A DNA stretch of 64,000 bases, taken from assembly GCA_963787415.1 (NCBI GenBank), contig CAWBCO010000001.1, positions 1 to 64,000 of the forward strand, given 5' to 3'. The notes beneath the pieces are model-generated. The model had not been told where the DNA came from. It ran no database searches and worked only from the letters and a program-made list of their open reading frames with translations. This document shows, piece after piece, positions 8,389 to 16,125 of the stretch (position 1 is its first letter; each line of letters starts with the position of its first letter). The position numbers and the translations under genes are program-made. This DNA comes from CAVUWL01 sp963787415. GTDB taxonomy: Bacteria > Actinomycetota > Thermoleophilia > Solirubrobacterales > 70-9.

Positions 8389-8551
8389 CCTCTGTCGCTG
8401 GCCTTGAGCACTCAGCTTGGCACCGGCGTCGAGCCCTGCAAGTCCCTAGCGGGACTCCTTGCGGCCCTCCCCTTCGGCTCGGGTTCCGGGCTCTCCGTCC
8501 GGCGCCTTACCAGGCCTCTGTCAATGCCAGCGACAGAGGAGGTCGAGGATG
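8389..8551 (+). promoter_or_regulatory. Structured leader, copy A, arms closing over the ribosome binding site
   Basis: A 14-base perfect inverted repeat (CCTCTGTCGCTGGC at 8389-8402, complement at 8526-8539) brackets about 120 bases. Within these, 8437-8460 forms a small hairpin (GTCCC-TAGC-GGGAC). The distal arm overlaps the Shine-Dalgarno (GAGGAGGT) of the ATG at 8549. A second copy occurs at 11690-11845, also followed by an MYA..AEQ start. Pairing of the outer arms would hide the ribosome binding site, so a translational switch is possible. No known riboswitch class recognised. Confidence 0.55.
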
Positions 8552-8710
8552 TATGCCAACAGCGCCGAGCAGGACGGGCGGGCCAGTCCGCCGCTCAGGA
8601 AAGCCTTCAGTAAAGAACCCACCTCCAACATTCTCAGAGCAGCGCGCCTGGGCTACTGTCGCCGAATGCGAGGAGCAACCAGCAGACATACGAATGGGGC
8701 GCCTACATGA
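8549..8710 (+). CDS. Leader peptide-like small gene coupled to fic
   Basis: 54 codons starting MYANSAEQDGRAS, with a strong Shine-Dalgarno (GAGGAGGT). The first eight residues match the start of the sigma-factor remnant at 11843, after which the two sequences part. Its TGA overlaps the ATG of the Fic gene (ATGA), so translation is probably coupled. It may be a true small protein, a translated leader, or the stump of a sigma-factor gene onto which fic was joined. No antitoxin motif seen. Confidence 0.45.
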   Translation: MYANSAEQDGRASPPLRKAFSKEPTSNILRAARLGYCRRMRGATSRHTNGAPT

Positions 8711-9435
8711 AGCACGATGCCGACGCTCTCGCCGAGTTCCGTGCTGCCGCCAAAGCGGCTGCGGATCTGACCTTCGAGCAGTTCCGCGATGAGCCCGACT
8801 CCGCTTTCTACCGAGCATCCGTCCGCACGCCGGAGCAGACCTGGGACGAGATCCGTGATCGCGTCGGCATAGTGGCCGCAGAGGCAGCTGCACTCGCCCT
8901 AGACGATGCGGCGCTTCGCCCGGAGATCGTCCTCGGCTGGCACCGCCGCATTTTCGAGACGACCTTCCCTGCCGATGCCGGGCGGATCCGCAGTGGTCGA
9001 GAAGCGATCACCTATGGCTACCTGGCGGGCTCCAAAGACGCCCCAGTGAACAAGACGGGCCGGGGCACCAGGGCACGCGCACTGCTCCGACGGCTGCGGA
9101 AGGTCTGCAGCGAGTTCAACGAGGCAGCCGCAGAAGCCGAACGCTCCGGAGACTCCCCGCTGGTTGACGCGACTTTTCCCGCCGCCCGGCTGTATGCCAA
9201 GCTGCTCTCCGCGCACCCGTTCGAAGACGGCAACGGGCGAGCTTGCTACGTGGCATTGCAGTTCGCTCTGGTCCGCCTCGGAGCCGTCACGGTCAGCCTT
9301 CCCGACTACGCAGAGCAGCAGTGGCATCTGGGTCGCGCGCTGCGAACGGGCAGCGGCCAAAGCTATGAGCCTCTTGCCCGCTACCTTGCGGAAAGGATTC
9401 GAGCCGCAGAGCACAAGGGCCTACAATCTGAGTGA
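8707..9435 (+). CDS. Fic/DOC family protein (putative AMPylating toxin)
   Basis: 242 aa. The Fic signature HPFEDGNGR is complete (about residues 174-182), with catalytic His174 and the anion-binding GNGR, followed by the usual helix ACYVALQFALVRLG. An N-terminal helical region of about 60 residues precedes it. Fic enzymes transfer AMP or another nucleotide moiety to target hydroxyls and many act as toxins. I do not see a clear inhibitory (S/T)xxxE(G/N) helix within this protein. It overlaps its upstream and downstream small genes by 4 bp each, so the three form one transcriptional unit. Confidence 0.9.
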   Translation: MKHDADALAEFRAAAKAAADLTFEQFRDEPDSAFYRASVRTPEQTWDEIRDRVGIVAAEAAALALDDAALRPEIVLGWHRRIFETTFPADAGRIRSGREAITYGYLAGSKDAPVNKTGRGTRARALLRRLRKVCSEFNEAAAEAERSGDSPLVDATFPAARLYAKLLSAHPFEDGNGRACYVALQFALVRLGAVTVSLPDYAEQQWHLGRALRTGSGQSYEPLARYLAERIRAAEHKGLQSE

Positions 9436-9650
9436 CCATGAAGCGTAAGTTCACCGACTACCACGGCCCAACCGGCCCCTACGTCGCCACCGATCGGGGC
9501 ATCCTGCCGCTGGCGAGCGCTGAGGGCATGGCCGAGCTGATGGACTCCGCGATGCTGGTCTCCCTGGGCCATACCGAGAAGGCCGCCGAATATCAGCGCT
9601 TGGTCCAGAAGCGCAAGTCAGCTGCGGCCAAACACTCCGCTCGCGCCTAG
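9432..9650 (+). CDS. Small protein downstream of fic, candidate antitoxin
   Basis: 72 codons from GTG 9432, overlapping the fic stop (GTGA); an alternative ATG is at 9438. The sequence (KRKFTDYHGPTGPYVATDRG, then EGMAELMDSAMLVSLGHTEK) has an N-terminal beta-like portion and a C-terminal helix with a basic end. No established inhibitory motif is visible, so antitoxin function is only suggested by position and coupling. No family recognised. Confidence 0.6.
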   Translation: MTMKRKFTDYHGPTGPYVATDRGILPLASAEGMAELMDSAMLVSLGHTEKAAEYQRLVQKRKSAAAKHSARA

Positions 9651-9823
9651 CCCGCTCCGAAGCGAGGAGCGAGGGCTCCACCTCCTCTAAGCTCGGACCC
9701 GCCCGTGAGCTGAGCGGCTGGACCTGCACGAAACAACCGCTGCGCCGCCGAGGGCCGGGCCGCACTGCAAGCGGCCCAGGCGGCCGGTTGAGCGCCCCGC
9801 CCCCTACGCCATACTGCGCTCCA

Positions 9824-10429
9824 ATGCCCACTGTCCCTGAATCCAACGACTGGCGCCTCGCCTGCTTCGACCTCGACGGCACCCTTGTCCGGGGGACGAC
9901 CGTAAGCCAGCATCTGGCCGATCGCTTCGGCCAGAGCGAGCTGATGGCCGAGCTTGAGCGACGCTATGCCACCGGGGAGATTTCGAACTCACTTGTCGCC
10001 CAGGAAACAGCTCGCACCTACCGCGACATTCCCCTGCCGCAAGTGGTCGCAGAGCTCAGCGATATCTCCTGCATCGAGGGCATCGACGTCACTCTCGCGA
10101 CCCTTCGCGAGCGAGGGATCGAGTCCTTGTTGGGCACCGTGACGTGGAGCTTCGCCGCGGAGGAGTTTGGCCGCCGCCACGGATTTACCGCTGTGTCTGG
10201 AACGGAGATCGAGCTTGACCTCGACGGAATCCCGACCGGGGGAGTAAAGCGCCACTTCGATGAGTGGGACAAGCTGGACTTCGTCCGCTCCTACTGCAAG
10301 GCGAACAACGTAGACCTCGCCGAGTGCATCGCCGTCGGCGACTCGCGATCGGATGTCCCGCTCTTCGAGGCAGTCGCCCTCAATACGGAGAACTTGACCG
10401 ACATTCTCGACCTCATTCCCTCGGAGTAA
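9824..10429 (+). CDS. HAD-superfamily phosphatase, phosphoserine phosphatase-like
   Basis: 201 aa from ATG 9824. Motif I is CFDLDGTLV (about 17-25), with the nucleophile Asp19 and general acid Asp21. The helical cap follows, motif II Thr lies near LLGTVTWSF, and motif III/IV is ECIAVGDSRSDVPLFEAVAL with the metal-binding Asp pair. The layout matches SerB-like C1-cap HAD enzymes that act on small phosphomonoesters. The substrate is unassigned. An upstream extension to 9788 is possible but has no better start signal. Confidence 0.85.
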   Translation: MPTVPESNDWRLACFDLDGTLVRGTTVSQHLADRFGQSELMAELERRYATGEISNSLVAQETARTYRDIPLPQVVAELSDISCIEGIDVTLATLRERGIESLLGTVTWSFAAEEFGRRHGFTAVSGTEIELDLDGIPTGGVKRHFDEWDKLDFVRSYCKANNVDLAECIAVGDSRSDVPLFEAVALNTENLTDILDLIPSE

Positions 10430-10449
10430 CCCTGTCGTTTCGACGCCAG

Positions 10450-11586
10450 TTAGTCGAGGACGCGCTCATAGACCCGGTAGCGCTTGACGACCCTGCCCCC
10501 CATCGCTTCCATGCCCCGGTTCATCGCCGTGTTGGTCTCCAGGATCCATCCCATCTCACCGCCACTTTGCGGTCGTCTCTGCGCCGCGTTGAAATGTTCG
10601 ACGTAGAGCTTCGCCGCCACCCCAGTGTGCTGATAATCGGGCTTAACGCCGAGGAAGCCGACACGAACGCGGTCGATCGTCCTTCCTTTGTTGAGGAAGT
10701 GCCACCACCCCAGCGGCAGCAGCCGCCCCTTCATGCGGGCCAGCACCTGGTTGACGTCGGGGACGGTGATCGCCATACCGACGACCTCGCCGGTGTCCTC
10801 GCGCTCCGCGATCATGAACCAGTTCTTGTCGAAGACGAGCTGTAGCTCCTGGGCGTAGGCGTCCAGGTCCTTCTTCGAATAGGGCACGAAGTCCCAGTTC
10901 TTCGACCAGGCCGCGTTGTAGACCTCGGCGAAAGCGTCCATCTCCTTGCGCAGCTGCCGGCGGCGCATCGGCCGGACCCGGATCCCATGCTCGCTTTGCA
11001 CCTTCTCGGCCAGCTTGAAGATCACCGGCAGCACCTTGTCTCGATCTGAAACCTCAAGGTTCCACATCAGCAGGTCCATCGCCTTGGTCATCCCACTCTG
11101 CTCGATCAGCTGCTGGTATTGGGGCGGGTTCCAGGGCTGCAGGATCATCGGCCGCAGGTCAAAGCCCTCGATCAGGATCCCGCTCTCGTCGTTCATCGCG
11201 AAACTCGCCGGGCCGACCATGCGCTCCATGCCCCGCTCGCGCAGCCAGGAGGCGGCGGCGTCCAGCAGCGCCTCCAGGACCTCCGGGTCTTGCTCGAACT
11301 CCAGGAATCCAAACCAGCCCCAGCTCTTCTGCTGGTGCTCGTTGAAGGCGTGGTTGATCTGGGCGCTGATCCTGCCCACTACACGGCCCTCTCGGCGGGC
11401 CAGGAAGTACGCGGCTTCTCCGTGGCCGAAGAAGGCGTTCATGCGACGGCTCAAGAACAGCCGACGCTCGAGCTTCAGGGGCGGTACCCAGAGCGGCTGC
11501 TGGGCGTAGAGGCGGAAGGGAAGGTCGATGAACTGCTTGATGTCGGCCCTGCGGGATACGGCTCGCACGTCGACACTCACGGGCAA
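10450..11586 (-). CDS. Large GNAT-type acyltransferase family protein
   Basis: 378 aa. N-terminal FRLYAQQPLWVPPLKLERR and the run EGRVVGRISAQINHAFNEHQ belong to a conserved uncharacterised family (YghO-like) in which two GNAT folds are fused. The second GNAT region, near EREDTGEVVGMAITVPDVNQ and GFLGVKPDYQHTGVAAKLY, contains the acetyl-CoA pyrophosphate-binding pattern (QHTGVAAKL). The substrate is unknown; related proteins are often described as possible N-acyltransferases. It ends tail-to-tail with the HAD phosphatase gene, with 20 bp between the stop codons. Confidence 0.8.
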   Translation of the reverse strand: MPVSVDVRAVSRRADIKQFIDLPFRLYAQQPLWVPPLKLERRLFLSRRMNAFFGHGEAAYFLARREGRVVGRISAQINHAFNEHQQKSWGWFGFLEFEQDPEVLEALLDAAASWLRERGMERMVGPASFAMNDESGILIEGFDLRPMILQPWNPPQYQQLIEQSGMTKAMDLLMWNLEVSDRDKVLPVIFKLAEKVQSEHGIRVRPMRRRQLRKEMDAFAEVYNAAWSKNWDFVPYSKKDLDAYAQELQLVFDKNWFMIAEREDTGEVVGMAITVPDVNQVLARMKGRLLPLGWWHFLNKGRTIDRVRVGFLGVKPDYQHTGVAAKLYVEHFNAAQRRPQSGGEMGWILETNTAMNRGMEAMGGRVVKRYRVYERVLD

Positions 11587-11689
11587 GCCACTCTACTTGG
11601 AGACCATCCCAGCGAGGCATAGCTGGGTTGGTACCGCGGATCAGGGCCGAGATCGTCGATCGGCTCCTCCCTTGCTCGTCCTGACTCCA

Positions 11690-11845
11690 TCGCTGGCTTT
11701 GGGTCGCCCAGCTTGGCACCGGCGATCGAGCCCTGCAAGTCCCTAGCGGGACTCCTTGCGGCCCTCGCTTCGCTCGGGTTCCGGGCTCGGCGTCCGGCGC
11801 CTTTCCGGCTCCAGTCAAAGCCAGCGACAGAGGAGGTCGAAGATG
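11690..11845 (+). promoter_or_regulatory. Structured leader, copy B, upstream of sigma-factor remnant
   Basis: Same organisation as 8389-8551. The 12-base outer arms (TCGCTGGCTTTG, 11690-11701, complement 11816-11827) enclose a nearly identical core, including CCCTGCAAGTCCCTAGCGGG. The GAGGAGGT Shine-Dalgarno is followed by ATG at 11843. The arms differ slightly from copy A yet still pair, which argues that pairing matters. It may be a regulatory leader or simply a duplicated 5' region. Confidence 0.55.
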
Positions 11846-12437
11846 TACGCCAGCACAGCCGAGCAGCGAAGCCGCGAGCGGGCAAGGCCCTCGCCGAGCA
11901 GCTCTACCGCGAGCGCTACCACTACCTGCTGGGATCGCGGCCAGAAACGCCGCCAACCGCGCCGACGCCGAAGAGGCCGTCCAACAAGCCTTTCTTGCCT
12001 TCCTCGGGAAGTTCGATCCAGACTCCGAGGCTCCACCGCTCGCTTGGGTCACGCTCACCTTGAAGCGGGAGTGCTGGGCCAAGCGTGCCCGTGAGCATCT
12101 CGACCGCCGCGTCGGCAGGGGTCGGCTCTCGACTTCGATGGGCAGGCCATCTCGCCCGAGTCGATTCCCTCACGCACCGCCGGCCCCGAAGAGACGATCG
12201 AACGGGCCGAGTCACTTGATCGAGGCACGCGAGCACCTGGCGCGGCTGAAGCCCGCGGAGCGCCGCGCGCTCAGCCTGATCGCCGCCGGCTACAGCTACC
12301 GCGAGGTCGGCGAAATCACCGGCTGGACCCACACAAATATCAACCGCTGCGCCACCGAGGGCCGCGCGGCGCTCAGGAGTGGCAAGCGTGTCGGGTCCAA
12401 GCAAACTCGTGTGGTTCCGAGTGTTGTATGTATCTGA
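11843..12437 (+). pseudogene. RNA polymerase sigma factor (sigma-70 family), frameshifted
   Basis: Segments of one sigma factor lie in different frames. MYASTAEQ starts at 11843. GKALAEQLYRERYHYLLG is in a second frame. A third frame carries AARNAANRADAEEAVQQAFL then FDPDSEAPPLAWVTLTLKRE, region-2-like. A middle segment (ISPESIPSRTAGPEETIERA) is again shifted. Region 4 follows as ARLKPAERRALSLIAAGYSY then REVGEITGWTHTNINRC. At least four compensating or uncompensated indels are needed, so no functional sigma factor is made unless the sequence is wrong. The last segment alone (12060-12437) stays open. Confidence 0.75.
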
Positions 12438-12772
12438 TGGGGACTGGCCCTGGCGCTGCCCCGCTTTTAGGCAGCACTCTCGAAGGGTACTTCCAGGCTC
12501 TTGCTCGTTGTCCTGACCAGGCGTCTGGAGCGGAGCCCAGCAGGCGCTTGCAAATCACCCGTGGCAGCTCAGCTGCACTTTCGTGCCAACCTCATTGACT
12601 TGGACTCGCATCGCCGAGCTGGGTGTAGGTCGCCTTTGGTGGTGAGCTTCGGTTGCCTGCTTTCTCAACCTCTTCGAGGCACTCTTCGCAGCCTTGACAG
12701 TTAGATTGACCTTGCTGGCACTGTGGGCGTTCTTGGTCTGCCTCACAATCGCAGCGTATATTCGGTGGTCAT
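12438..12772. other. Stretch without recognisable gene
   Basis: About 335 bases between two pseudogenes. Frames here are short and low complexity. I recognise nothing. Confidence 0.5.
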
Positions 12773-13058
12773 ATGCGGCGCCTCCGTACCAGCCTTGGCT
12801 ATCCCTTGCTCCTCGCCTTGATATTTCTTTCAGCGGCTGCCGGTGGGCCCTCCTTCTCCGAGCTTCTATGGACTCGCAGACTTCGGAACTGTGCGCTTTA
12901 CGGGCGCGACGGCCGACCTCAACGGTGATACCGGCCCGATCTCAGCTTTCTCCCCAATCGCAGTTCAGATGAGCGAAGGCTCAAAAGCGGTGCGGGCATT
13001 CCCGGGCCCACTAAACCCTACAGGTGAAGATTTCACCGACACCTGGTACGCCAACTGA
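12773..13058 (+). pseudogene. Remnant of secreted G1 (eqolisin-like) peptidase
   Basis: ATG 12773 begins a signal peptide (MRRLRTSLGYPLLLALIFLS, then AAAGG). A different frame then carries GLADFGTVRFTGATADLNGD followed by SPIAVQMSEGSKAVRAFPGP and LNPTGEDFTDTWYAN. That second part resembles the C-terminal strands of G1 glutamic endopeptidases (LADFGTVTF..A, then I.M...G, then the final F.VTW strand). The catalytic Gln and the front half of the enzyme are absent, so an internal deletion plus a frameshift seems to have joined the signal peptide to the tail. Confidence 0.5.
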
Positions 13059-13159
13059 GCATCTCGGAGTCTCCCACCTCCGCACAGTGGGATGCCTGAC
13101 CCGCCGAGAGTGCCTTGACGGCAGACCTCCTCGAATCACTGCGGAGCTGGCGCGAAGTT

Positions 13160-14629
13160 CTAGTGGGGCAGTCTGAGGATGGGGCCGCTTCGAATCACCT
13201 GACCACAAGGGCCGATCACTCGATCGGAGGCATCGACGATGACGCTGGTGCGGCGCGAGCCGCAGATCACGGTGTCGCCGCCGCGGCCGTCGCGGACGTT
13301 GACGAAGTCAACGCCCGGTCCGTTGTCGGTGCCGGTCCGCACCAGCGCCGACCCGCTTGTATCGACGATCGTGTCGGTGCCCGGGCCGCCGTTGAGGATG
13401 TCGTGACCGCGACCGCCGAGGAGAATGTTGTTGCCGGTGCCGCCGTGCAGGAGCTGATCGCCCCGCCCCGCGTAGATGGTGTCGCTTCCGTGGCCACCAA
13501 TGATGACCTTCTTACCCGGTCCGCCTTCGATCAGGTCATTACCCCTACCGGCACGGATGACGTGTGTCCCGGCGACACCTATCAGCGTGTCCTCACCTGG
13601 CTGACCGACCAGCGTGCGCTCTTCGGGGGTCCCGAGTTGAAAGCTCTGCTTTGGCGCGGAGGCGCCGCCGCCGCCGTCCTTGGCGCTGAAGAACGTCGGA
13701 CCCTGACCGAGGGGGACGTTGCTCCACTCGACCCCGATGCGGACCTCATCGTGGTGGAAGGGATTCACGTTGGGATCGACCAGCGAGGGGTCGATCGTCG
13801 TGTCGGTGATCGAGCCAAAGCTGTCCCAGAACACCCTCGTATTGCTCCACACGAACCAGTCGGCGTTACTCATCGCTTCGATCCGGTTGAACTGGGCCTC
13901 AAGGAAGTCCTTGATCACCGAGCCGGCCGCCGAGGTGACCGCGCTTATGACAGCGCCGCCAAGGATGGCGGCCGCGGCGCCACAGGCGATGCCCAGCGAA
14001 GGGATGCCTCCGACCGCGCAGACGATTGCGCTGGTCGCGAGCGCTCCGGCAAGCCCACCCGCCGCGGCGAAGAGCGCCCCCCTGATCGCTTTGTCGCCCT
14101 CGAAGGCCTGCAGCCGTAATTTTTCGGCAATCTCGCCGTGAATGTAGGGAAAGCCCTTGGTCTCAAGCCACCTGCCATCTGAAGAAAAGTTGCCTGGGCG
14201 ATTGCCCATGAAGTAGGGCCTCGCGATCGAGGGGTTGACGAACTTGGGGCCTCCGAAATGTTCTCTGATGAGGTTGTCGGCGCTCAGGATGCCAGCGTGC
14301 ATTGTCAGTAGCGGCGAGCACTGAAGCATGACATTCACTGGCTTCTCGGATTTCGTTCCACCGATGTCGTGCTTGATCGCGGTGCCTCCATCCTTGCCGC
14401 CGATACCCGCCCGTGCACAGGGGTCCGTTTGCCCCAGATCGCTGCTGAACGTCGACATCGCCGAAGCCCTCGACACAAGGACCAGCGAAAGCAAGAGCGC
14501 GCAGGCCAGCGCACAGAGCGCCAGCCGGTGCCGATCGACCAACGGCGAAGAGGTGGTTGCTCGGCTGATCAGGATGTCCGCCTCAATTAGGTCGTGCAGT
14601 GCCACCGGCCCGGACGACCTGGCTGCCAC
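13160..14629 (-). CDS. Exported RTX-repeat (hemolysin-type calcium-binding) protein
   Basis: 489 aa. An extended N-terminus precedes a hydrophobic signal (LALCALACALLLSLVLVSRA, about 36-55). A unique domain follows with a Gly/Ala-rich hydrophobic stretch of about 50 residues (about 185-238, GALFAAAGGLAGALATSAIV onward) that could insert in a membrane. The C-terminal third has calcium-binding nonapeptides of GGxGxDxI type (GRGNDLIEGGPG, GGHGSDTIYAGRG, GGRGHDILNGGPG). RTX proteins are usually secreted and fold on Ca2+. No type I secretion genes are nearby. The true start could be internal, nearer the hydrophobic signal. Confidence 0.8.
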   Translation of the reverse strand: MAARSSGPVALHDLIEADILISRATTSSPLVDRHRLALCALACALLLSLVLVSRASAMSTFSSDLGQTDPCARAGIGGKDGGTAIKHDIGGTKSEKPVNVMLQCSPLLTMHAGILSADNLIREHFGGPKFVNPSIARPYFMGNRPGNFSSDGRWLETKGFPYIHGEIAEKLRLQAFEGDKAIRGALFAAAGGLAGALATSAIVCAVGGIPSLGIACGAAAAILGGAVISAVTSAAGSVIKDFLEAQFNRIEAMSNADWFVWSNTRVFWDSFGSITDTTIDPSLVDPNVNPFHHDEVRIGVEWSNVPLGQGPTFFSAKDGGGGASAPKQSFQLGTPEERTLVGQPGEDTLIGVAGTHVIRAGRGNDLIEGGPGKKVIIGGHGSDTIYAGRGDQLLHGGTGNNILLGGRGHDILNGGPGTDTIVDTSGSALVRTGTDNGPGVDFVNVRDGRGGDTVICGSRRTSVIVDASDRVIGPCGQVIRSGPILRLPH

Positions 14630-14991
14630 AAGGGGATGAACCGGACATCACCAAACCGCACCAGCATGGAAGTCCAACCTCGAGTGTAGGGGGTGAGGGT
14701 CACTCCCGAGAGCACCAGACCTCCATGCCCGAACTACAGGCACGGTCCCGTCACCATCAAAGAGGCGCTTGCTCCTCGGCTGTCCCGACGATCAGCGCCG
14801 GATCCGATCAAAGCCATAGTGCCGTTCGACATCGAGCGTGCGACTGCTCCGCGCGCAAAGCAGCAGCGCGGCTGGCATAGACTTCGAATCGTGACTTAAA
14901 GGCACGCGCGGAGCGCGGCGGCTTGACGCTCGATATTCCAGCAGCCGCGTCACGGAGCGCGACGACACACGAGAGAGCGAGGAGATCCACG
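14630..14991. other. Stretch without recognisable gene
   Basis: About 360 bases. Only short low-complexity frames are present. The right end must hold the promoter of the SRPBCC gene, whose Shine-Dalgarno AGGAG lies just before 14992. Nothing else identified. Confidence 0.5.
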
Positions 14992-15429
14992 ATGGCGATC
15001 GTGCAACGCAATGTCCAGATCAAGGCCTCGCCGCAGGCGACCATGGCGCTCTTGAGCGATGCCAGTCGATGGCCGGACTGGTATCCGGGGATGACGGAGA
15101 TCAACATCGCCGCTCCTTTCCCCGAAAAAGGGGGCAAGGTCGCCTTCAAGGTGAAGTCGGCCGGCATGTCCATGCCGATCACCGAGACGGTTCTCGACTA
15201 CCAGCCGGGCAAGCTGCAGCTTCTCCAAATGGAGGGCATGTTGTCGGGGCGCGCTCGCTGGGAGCTCACGCCGGAAGGCGACGGAACACGCCTGACCACG
15301 ACGTTCGACTACGCGCTGCCGGGCGGCGTGTTCGGCAAGCTCGCTGATGCGCTCATCGTTAAGCGCATGAATGGCAAGAGTCTCAAAGAAGCTCTCAACA
15401 ACTTCAAAGCGCTCGTAGAACGCCAGTAG
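14992..15429 (+). CDS. SRPBCC (polyketide cyclase/START-like) family protein
   Basis: 145 aa from ATG 14992, after AGGAG. The start is MAIVQRNVQIKASPQATMAL, then SDASRWPDWYPGMTEINIA, the hallmark opening of SRPBCC ligand-binding folds. The middle is TETVLDYQPGKLQLLQMEGM. The C-terminal long helix is KRMNGKSLKEALNNFKALVE. Members bind or transform hydrophobic ligands or act as co-chaperone-like proteins; the ligand here is unknown. A frame extension upstream to 14923 has no better start. A frameshifted reductase gene follows 47 bp downstream. Confidence 0.87.
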   Translation: MAIVQRNVQIKASPQATMALLSDASRWPDWYPGMTEINIAAPFPEKGGKVAFKVKSAGMSMPITETVLDYQPGKLQLLQMEGMLSGRARWELTPEGDGTRLTTTFDYALPGGVFGKLADALIVKRMNGKSLKEALNNFKALVERQ

Positions 15430-15476
15430 GTCGTTTCGTGACGGGTGAGGCGGGGCTCGAACCTGAAGCCGTCCTG

Positions 15477-15820
15477 ATGAGCAAGCTGATCTACTCGATG
15501 ACTGTGTCGCTGGACGGCTACATCGCCGGACCCGATGGGTGATCGACTTGACGATGCCCGACGAGGAGCTGTTTGGGTTCCACACCCAGCAGATACAAGA
15601 GATTGGTGTGCATCTCGACGGATGGCGGCTCTACGAAACGATGGGACCGAAGCCGACCGGCTCCTTCGGCGAGCCATCCGACGCGCTCGCCGCCGAAATG
15701 CACATTTCGGCTCCAATGGACGTGCCCGTTGGTTGGGCCGCCGAACCCTCAGGTCCTGCACGACCCACGTCCGCGGCCCAGGACGCAGCTCAGGAAGGCC
15801 TCGCAGGACCGACGCCCTGA
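15477..15820 (+). pseudogene. RibD-C/dihydrofolate reductase-like protein, frameshifted
   Basis: ATG 15477 gives MSKLIYSMTVSLDGYIAGPD followed at once by a stop. The next frame continues with LTMPDEELFGFHTQQIQEIG then HLDGWRLYETMGPK, which is the expected order for the RibD C-terminal/dihydrofolate-reductase-like family (SLDGYIAGPDG, F.HTEQ, RRLYE). After about residue 55 the similarity fades, and the catalytic tail is not visible. The gene therefore has at least one indel and probably a rearranged end. Confidence 0.7.
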
Positions 15821-16125
15821 GATCGATCATCGGAGCCGGTCAATGGCGCCTCGTCCACGTCCATTCCAACGCCCATCCCGACGAAGGCCTGTCTGCTTCC
15901 GTATCGCCGCCTGGAGCAATCCGCGGGCATGGCGAGAGTTGCTCGTGCTGGAAGGTCAGCAGGGGTCAGCGCTGTGCCGCGCTAGAACGGGTGCGGTTGG
16001 ATCACACGAGATTCGCGCCGCTGCCGACACCGACGTCGAGCACACCTTCCGCAGGCTGCGAGCAACTGGGCGCGGTGCTTGGCAAGAACCGCGCGCGAGT
16101 TCGTGTTCTCGCGGTCGGCGCTGCG
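15821..16125. other. Stretch without recognisable gene
   Basis: About 305 bases between two pseudogenes. No frame on either strand looks like a conserved protein. Confidence 0.5.

Noticed and set aside
13115..14119. Plus-strand 334-residue frame over the RTX gene
   Set aside because: Antisense of the RTX repeats, which give repetitive D/V/A sequence on the other strand.
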